Source: Acidobacteriota bacterium (GTDB lineage: Bacteria > Acidobacteriota > Terriglobia > Acidiferrales > UBA7541). Taken from it: DNA of 11,419 bases. Numbering within the stretch: the first letter of the stretch is position 1; each line of letters starts with the position of its first letter. A program made the translations under genes and the position numbers. Below the pieces are notes generated by a model that saw nothing but the letters and a program-made list of their open reading frames with translations, was not told where the DNA came from and made no database searches. Of this stretch, positions 7,403 through 11,419 are shown in pieces. The stretch covers positions 11,216-22,634 of the forward strand of contig QHYP01000029.1 in the NCBI GenBank assembly GCA_003224195.1. The letters run 5' to 3'.

Positions 7403-7446
7403 ATATGATCTGCCGTTTCGCGGCGGTCCTTGGCCCTTTGTGAAAT

Positions 7447-7462
7447 TGTCGGCGCGCCGACA
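7447..7462. repeat. 16-bp palindrome TGTCGGCGCGCCGACA, copy 3
   Basis: An exact copy in the non-coding stretch downstream of glyS. No T-run follows, so it does not look like an intrinsic terminator. Confidence 0.9.
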
Positions 7463-7582
7463 TCAGCGCCGGAAAGAGAAGTGCAAGCTTCTCCACGGTT
7501 GGCTATGGGTTTCAGGTACCCACTAATTCAATTCTGTGAGGCGATCTGTGACGCAATGGATTTATTTCTTCGGTAGCGGTAG

Positions 7583-8637
7583 GGCAGTCGAAAAATCTCC
7601 GCGCTTCTTAGTACCGCGGTCAACGTCGTGCAAATGGTCTTCGGCAACACTGGCGAAAACTCCGGCACGGGCGTTTGTTTCACTCGCGACCCCAGCACGG
7701 GCGAAAAGACCTTTTACGGCGACTTCCTCATCAATGCCCAGGGCGAAGACGTTGTCGCCAGCATCCGCACGCCGATGCACTTGACCGAGATGGCGAAGCG
7801 CATGCCCAGAGTCTACAAGCAGCTCGAAAAGGTCCGCGCCATCCTCGAGAAACATTACCGCGACATGCAGGATACGGAGTTCACCGCCCAAGAGGGCACG
7901 CTCTACATGCTCCAGACGCGTACCGGTAAGCGGACACCCGCGGCCGCCTTTCGCATGGCTGTGGATATGGCCAAGGAAGGTCTGGTATCCAAAGAAGAAG
8001 GGGTCATGCGCATCAAGCGGGAGGACATCGAGCGCCTCTTCTATCCCGTCATCGATCCCAACGTGGACAAGAGGTCGCTCGAATCGAAACGGCTTGCGGG
8101 AGGTATCAACGCGGTTCCCGGCGCCGCTGTCGGCAAAGTTGTCTTTGCCGCTGACACCGCCGAGGAATGAGCCGCGCGCGGCGAGAAAGCGATTCTAGTG
8201 CGCCGCCAAACGAGCCCCGAGGACGTTGGCGGAATGGCCGTCGCTCAGGGCATCCTCACGGCAACCGGTGGAAAGACAAGCCATGCCGCTGTCGTCGCCC
8301 GAGGCTGGGGCAAGTGCTGTATTGTCGGCTGCGAAGCGCTCAACATTGACTGCCCTGCGAACCAAAGGATGATCCTTTCCAGTCTCTCGACACGGCCGGT
8401 GTGAGAATGTTGATGCAGTGGGCCATCGAGCGTGGTCGCGGCAGTCGGCCCAAATTCAAGGTCGGTATATGTGGCGAGCATGGTGGCGACACGGAAAACC
8501 TCAAGTTCCGTCACCGGATCGGCATGGATTATGCGAGCGCTTCGCCCTTCCGCGTTCCCATTTCGCGGCTAGCGGCTGCGCAAGTCGTAGTTCAAGAAAA
8601 ACTTGAGATTAAGAAACGGGGCAAAAAGAAAGGGTGA
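7583..8637 (+). pseudogene. ppdK: pyruvate, phosphate dikinase remnant (multiply broken)
   Basis: PPDK interconverts pyruvate, ATP and phosphate with PEP, AMP and PPi and is normally about 880-900 residues. Only parts remain. (a) 7583-8167 encodes the end of the ATP-grasp domain (TAVNVVQMVFGNTGENSGTG, FTRDP, INAQGEDVVA, LYMLQTR) and the start of the phosphohistidine domain (PGAAVGKVVF). (b) TGA at 8168-8170 replaces a usual Trp; the same frame continues AARGEKAILVRRQTSPEDVGG with phosphohistidine His at 8282-8284 (GGKTSHAAVVARG), then ends near 8350. (c) From about 8365, in another frame, comes the far C-terminus: DDPFQSLDTAGV, GICGEHGGD with catalytic Cys at 8470-8472, and SPFRVPISRLAAAQ, stopping at 8637. 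About 250-300 N-terminal and roughly 290 central residues, including most of the PEP-binding barrel, are gone. Position after glyS suggests a resident gene decaying in place. Confidence 0.9.
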
Positions 8638-8656
8638 GGCGCTGATTCTTCCAAGT

Positions 8657-8676
8657 AAAGTAATACTTGAAGTTAG
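8657..8676 (+). repeat. AT-rich dispersed motif, copy 4
   Basis: AAAGTAATACTTGAAGTTAG lies 20 bases after the end of the ppdK remnant and 28 bases before the receptor start. It matches the copy at 1429-1448 in 18 of 20 positions. The core AAGTAATACTT is palindromic apart from its central base. A promoter role for the receptor is possible (TAATAC) but no -35 partner is evident. Confidence 0.5.
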
Positions 8677-8703
8677 TCATGTCGCGGCGGTCGTCCGCTC
8701 AAT

Positions 8704-11166
8704 ATGGAATTTCTTTCGAGAGTATCGCTCTCTCTTTTCTTCTTCGCCTATTTGTGCACCCCCAGCGTGTGCTACGGTGCCCAAACGGCCACGTTGTCTG
8801 GGAAAGTAGTCGATGAGAGCGGCGTACCTGTGTCCGGCGCGGAAATTTTGCTTACATCCGTCGTGGGCGAGGCGCCCAGTCCACTGGCCCAGAGGATCCT
8901 GTCGGATGACGTCGGCCGCGTTTTTTTGGAGAATTTGCCGCCCGGGGACTACCGCGTCACGATCCGCAAGCTCGGGTTTTTTCTCCTTTCCGACCAATCC
9001 TTGACCCTTCACGAGGGCGCGAACGAAGTCTCCTTTGCGCTCGCTCACGAACAGGAACTTCACGAAAAGGTTGAAGTTTCTTCGCGTGCGGGTCAACTCG
9101 AGCCGGAAGACACGGCGCAGCGGTCCACCTTGATCGGCCGCGAGATTCGCGACGTGCCCGTTCCCAACTCTCACGATCTCATGAGCAGTTTGGTCATCCT
9201 CCCCGACGTCGTTCGCGACAACGCTGGTGGGCTGCATGTGGCGGGCGCGCGCACCGGAGAGACACAATATCTGCTGGATGGTTTCGAGTTCGGTGATCCC
9301 GCGTCGGGCGACCTGAACGGACGCTTCAACGTGGATGCAACGCGGTTGGTCGAAGCACAGCCCAGCCGCTTCAGCGGTAGCTACGCTCATCCCGGCGCCG
9401 GGATCCTCTCCTTGGACACGATTTCCGGCGACGATCGCTGGCGCTTCGGCACCACCAATTTTGTGCCCGGCATCCGCGTCGAGCGGGGCTGGCATTTTGG
9501 GAACTGGTATCCGCGATTTCAGTTTTCTGGCCCGCTCGCAAAAGGTCGCGCATGGTTTTCGGAAGCCGTCAGCCTCCAGCACAGCTTTGGCATCGTCAAA
9601 GAACAGCCGCCCGGCCAGGATTCGACCGCGGAATGGGCGGGGCAGAGCCTGACTCGCCTGCAATGGAACCTCGCGCCGCGCCACATTCTCTCCGCGAATT
9701 ACTTGTACAACCGGGAAGACGAATCGCATCGTGGTCTCGACGCCTTCGACCCCATCTCCACGACGCTCGATGCGAATCTCGAGCGTTCCTTTGTTTCTCT
9801 GAAAGACCAATACTGGCTCCATTCCACGCTGTTCATGCTCGGCGTCGCGGCCGACGGCAGCGTGCTGAACGAATTGCCCCAGGGCACGGCGCCCTATGTG
9901 CTCTTTCCTCAGGGAGCGTCAGGCAACTTCTTTGAGAGTCTGCACCGCCGGGTGCGGCGGCTGCAGGCCATCGGCAGCGTGACGACAGCCGAGCGCCACT
10001 GGCACGGAAGCCATGAATTGACTGCTGGATTCAACATGAGCGGGTTAGCGCTTTCGCAATCGGCCTCGCGCGGCGAAATCGACGTGAAGCGCGGCGACAG
10101 CACGCTCGCGCGGCGCAGCACCTTCACAGGAAGTCCGGACGTCCGCGTCACAAACAGTCAAGCCGGTGGCTACGCGCAGGACACCTGGACGATCACGCGG
10201 CGCCTGATTCTGCAGGCGGGCGTGCGCGAGGACTGGGACCGCTTGGTGCAACACGCGATGGCTGGGCCGCACGCGGCCCTGAACATCTTGCCGCTGCATG
10301 AGGACACGGCAAAGCTTTCCTTGGGCTGGAGCCTGACGAACGCGCCGCTCGATCTCACGCTCCTCGGACAAGCCTTCGATCAGTTGCAGGTGGACACGCT
10401 CTACGACGCGACTGGGCAAAATGCTATCGCGGGTCCAGTGACGAGCCGCTTTGTTCTGCCGGCAGGCGGACTGAAGCAGCCGCGCTTCGCCACCACCAGC
10501 GCCGGCTGGCAACAGAAAATCGCAATGAACACACTCGTCGGCCTGGAACTCCTCGCGCGAAACGAGCAGGACGGGCTTGTACATGAAACCCAGCAACCGG
10601 GAACGCCCGGCGGAATTTTCCTGCTAACGAACCACCGGCGCGACAAGTATCGTGCCGCGACGCTCACCGCGCGGCACTCTTTCGGACAGCGCGCCGAAAT
10701 CTTCGGCAGCTACACCAGGTCGCGCGCGAACACGAACGAGGTCATCAACGCGTTTCTTGGCCCGCTGCAGTTCGTCCCCGAACAAGGGGGACCTCTGCGC
10801 TGGGACACCCCCAATCGCTTGCTCACATGGGGCTGGGCGCAGACGCGCATCTGGGGATTGTTCCTCAGCTATTTGTTCGAGTACCGGACGGGTTTTCCCT
10901 TCAGCAGCGTAGATCAGTATCTGGAGATTGTCGGCGCGCCGAACCGGCAGCGTTTCCCGGACCATGCCAATCTGAATCTGGGAATTGAGAAGCGGTTTCA
11001 GTTTCGCGGCTACTATTGGGCGTTTCGCGTGTCAGCGGTGAACGTGATCGGGCGCGAGAATCCGGACGTGGTGATCAACGACGTCACCGCGCCGAATTAT
11101 TTGCAGTTTGCCGGCGGGCACGGAAGAGCGTTCACGGCGCGGCTGCGCTTCGTGGGAAGAAAATAG
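8704..11166 (+). CDS. TonB-dependent outer-membrane receptor with carboxypeptidase-regulatory-like domain
   Basis: An 820-aa outer-membrane receptor of the kind abundant in acidobacteria and Bacteroidetes, which imports large nutrients with energy from TonB-ExbBD. A signal peptide covers residues 1-26 (hydrophobic core LSLFFFAYLC, likely cleavage after CYGA). Residues 28-115 form a CarboxypepD_reg beta-sandwich (ATLSGKVVDESGVPVSGAEI, then LPPGDYRVTIRKLGF). VEVSSRAG near 124-131 is a possible TonB box. The plug follows (VPNSHDLMSSLVILPDVV, then RTGETQYLLDGFEFGDP, to about 240), and the rest has beta-barrel character up to the final strand FTARLRFVGRK. It is shorter than the usual 1000-1200-residue Oar-like members. 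No clear ribosome site precedes ATG 8704. No transporter or hydrolase neighbour reveals the ligand. Confidence 0.85.
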   Translation: MEFLSRVSLSLFFFAYLCTPSVCYGAQTATLSGKVVDESGVPVSGAEILLTSVVGEAPSPLAQRILSDDVGRVFLENLPPGDYRVTIRKLGFFLLSDQSLTLHEGANEVSFALAHEQELHEKVEVSSRAGQLEPEDTAQRSTLIGREIRDVPVPNSHDLMSSLVILPDVVRDNAGGLHVAGARTGETQYLLDGFEFGDPASGDLNGRFNVDATRLVEAQPSRFSGSYAHPGAGILSLDTISGDDRWRFGTTNFVPGIRVERGWHFGNWYPRFQFSGPLAKGRAWFSEAVSLQHSFGIVKEQPPGQDSTAEWAGQSLTRLQWNLAPRHILSANYLYNREDESHRGLDAFDPISTTLDANLERSFVSLKDQYWLHSTLFMLGVAADGSVLNELPQGTAPYVLFPQGASGNFFESLHRRVRRLQAIGSVTTAERHWHGSHELTAGFNMSGLALSQSASRGEIDVKRGDSTLARRSTFTGSPDVRVTNSQAGGYAQDTWTITRRLILQAGVREDWDRLVQHAMAGPHAALNILPLHEDTAKLSLGWSLTNAPLDLTLLGQAFDQLQVDTLYDATGQNAIAGPVTSRFVLPAGGLKQPRFATTSAGWQQKIAMNTLVGLELLARNEQDGLVHETQQPGTPGGIFLLTNHRRDKYRAATLTARHSFGQRAEIFGSYTRSRANTNEVINAFLGPLQFVPEQGGPLRWDTPNRLLTWGWAQTRIWGLFLSYLFEYRTGFPFSSVDQYLEIVGAPNRQRFPDHANLNLGIEKRFQFRGYYWAFRVSAVNVIGRENPDVVINDVTAPNYLQFAGGHGRAFTARLRFVGRK
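10929..10942. repeat. 16-bp palindrome, partial copy 4 (inside receptor gene)
   Basis: TGTCGGCGCGCCGA matches the first 14 bases of the palindrome; the final CA is AC here. It is read as VGAPN (residues 743-747), in the same codon phase as the glyS copy. Confidence 0.6.
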
Positions 11167-11178
11167 AAAAATGAAAAT

Positions 11179-11213
11179 TTCTTCAGAAAGCCGATAGCGA
11201 ATCAACTGAAGAA
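11179..11213. terminator. weak inverted repeat between convergent genes
   Basis: TTCTTCAG (11179-11186) and CTGAAGAA (11206-11213) are perfectly complementary over 8 bases with a 19-base loop. They begin 12 bases after the receptor stop. The stem is AT-rich, the loop long and there is no clean T-run, so a two-way terminator is only a possibility. The repeat overlaps the stop of the small minus-strand reading frame. Confidence 0.2.
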
Positions 11214-11327
11214 GGTTTGCATCATCATTCCCGTTGTCCTCTCCGGGTGCTTCCCGAACACCGTCATGAGCACGTCGGCCACGCCGAACGCGATGCCAAG
11301 CAAAGCTCCGAGGACGATGCGATTCAT
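11202..11327 (-). CDS. possible 41-aa membrane peptide, hypothetical
   Basis: ATG 11327 to TGA 11202 gives MNRIVLGALLGIAFGVADVL and then 21 more residues (FGKHPERTTGMMMQTFFS at the end). One helix of about 20 residues with small residues (GALLGIAFG) could span the inner membrane. AGAAG lies about 8 bases before the ATG. It converges with the receptor gene, ending 35 bases from its stop. Translation past the TGA continues FAIGFLKKFSFFYF, hydrophobic again, so the TGA may have truncated a longer small membrane protein whose 3' part was lost. I do not recognise the family with confidence, and chance cannot be excluded at this length. Confidence 0.35.
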   Translation of the reverse strand: MNRIVLGALLGIAFGVADVLMTVFGKHPERTTGMMMQTFFS

Positions 11328-11419
11328 GCGCAAGCTTCTACATCACTCCGCGCCACGCTGCAAGTTAGAAGGCCGGATCTTCTCGCGGTCCAGAGACCGC
11401 AAAGCCGGCATTCACCGCG
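11328..11419. other. window end, upstream of small minus-strand frame
   Basis: No gene is seen here. A perfect hairpin GCGGTC-caga-GACCGC lies at 11385-11400 (six pairs, four-base loop). On the minus strand it is upstream of the 41-codon frame and could belong to its leader or to the end of a gene beyond the window. Confidence 0.3.

Larger units (their letters stand above)
7381..7582 (+). other. non-coding/decayed stretch between glyS and ppdK remnant
   Basis: The first 60 bases are AT-rich and begin with an inverted copy of the AT-rich motif. An exact 16-bp palindrome follows at 7447-7462, then a short hairpin GAGAAG-tgcaag-CTTCTC (7476-7493). In the reading frame of the ppdK remnant, bases 7502-7573 read AMGFRYPLIQFCEAICDAMD and a few more residues, ending in two TAG codons (7574-7576, 7580-7582). 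This could be eroded upstream PPDK sequence (compare the YRRFIQMF or AI.AVF.SW regions of the family), but the match is too weak to be sure. No terminator with a T-run was seen after glyS. Confidence 0.45.

Noticed and set aside
7447..7462. Palindrome as a transcription terminator of glyS
   Set aside because: No T-run follows, and identical copies lie inside glyS and before recO, which does not fit a terminator.
8168..8170. UGA recoding (selenocysteine or Trp) in ppdK
   Set aside because: Other genes here use TGA as stop, the site normally holds Trp, and the gene carries further large lesions.
8677..9822. 381-codon open frame on the minus strand
   Set aside because: Antisense to the receptor signal peptide, plug and first barrel strands, which form a coherent protein on the plus strand.
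1..11419. CRISPR array, transposase, tRNA or defence system
   Set aside because: No regularly spaced repeats, no DDE/serine recombinase motifs, no cloverleaf and no nuclease/methylase pair were found on either strand.

Overview
The window (roughly 60% GC by eye) looks like chromosomal DNA of a free-living Gram-negative bacterium, most probably an acidobacterium (Acidobacteriota). This is inferred from a TonB-dependent receptor with an N-terminal carboxypeptidase-regulatory-like domain, a tandem glyQ-glyS pair placed after recO and before pyruvate phosphate dikinase sequence, and overall codon style. There is no rRNA or marker tree to confirm it.

Layout. (1) 2-256: the C-terminal end of an EamA/DMT transporter. 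(2) 313-1425: a beta-decarboxylating dehydrogenase closest to 3-isopropylmalate dehydrogenase. (3) 1476-3171, minus strand: a PfkB-family sugar kinase followed by a rhomboid intramembrane protease, convergent with leuB. (4) 3172-3527: a divergent intergenic region. (5) 3528-7380: a tightly coupled recO-glyQ-glyS unit with 4-nt overlaps at both junctions (TTGA and ATGA). (6) 7583-8637: a clearly broken ppdK with a missing N-terminus, a TGA in place of a usual Trp, and a large central deletion with a frame change. (7) 8704-11166: a TonB-dependent outer-membrane receptor. (8) 11202-11327, minus strand: a possible 41-aa membrane peptide gene, convergent with the receptor.

How the genes fit together. 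recO (recombinational repair) and glyQS (tetrameric glycyl-tRNA synthetase) are housekeeping genes that appear translationally coupled. The ppdK remnant sits where, from memory, ppdK follows glyS in several delta-proteobacterial and acidobacterial genomes, so it is best read as a resident gene decaying in place. The kinase/rhomboid pair and the receptor show no evident functional link to this block.

The most unusual signals are two families of short dispersed sequences. One is a perfect 16-bp palindrome, TGTCGGCGCGCCGACA, found three times exactly and once as a 14-base match. Its sites are in the recO leader, inside glyS, downstream of glyS, and inside the receptor gene. The other is an AT-rich motif with a palindromic core (AAGTAWTACTT) that lies at or just after four gene ends. 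I found no CRISPR array, transposase, tRNA, rRNA or defence system, and no previously undescribed multi-gene system.
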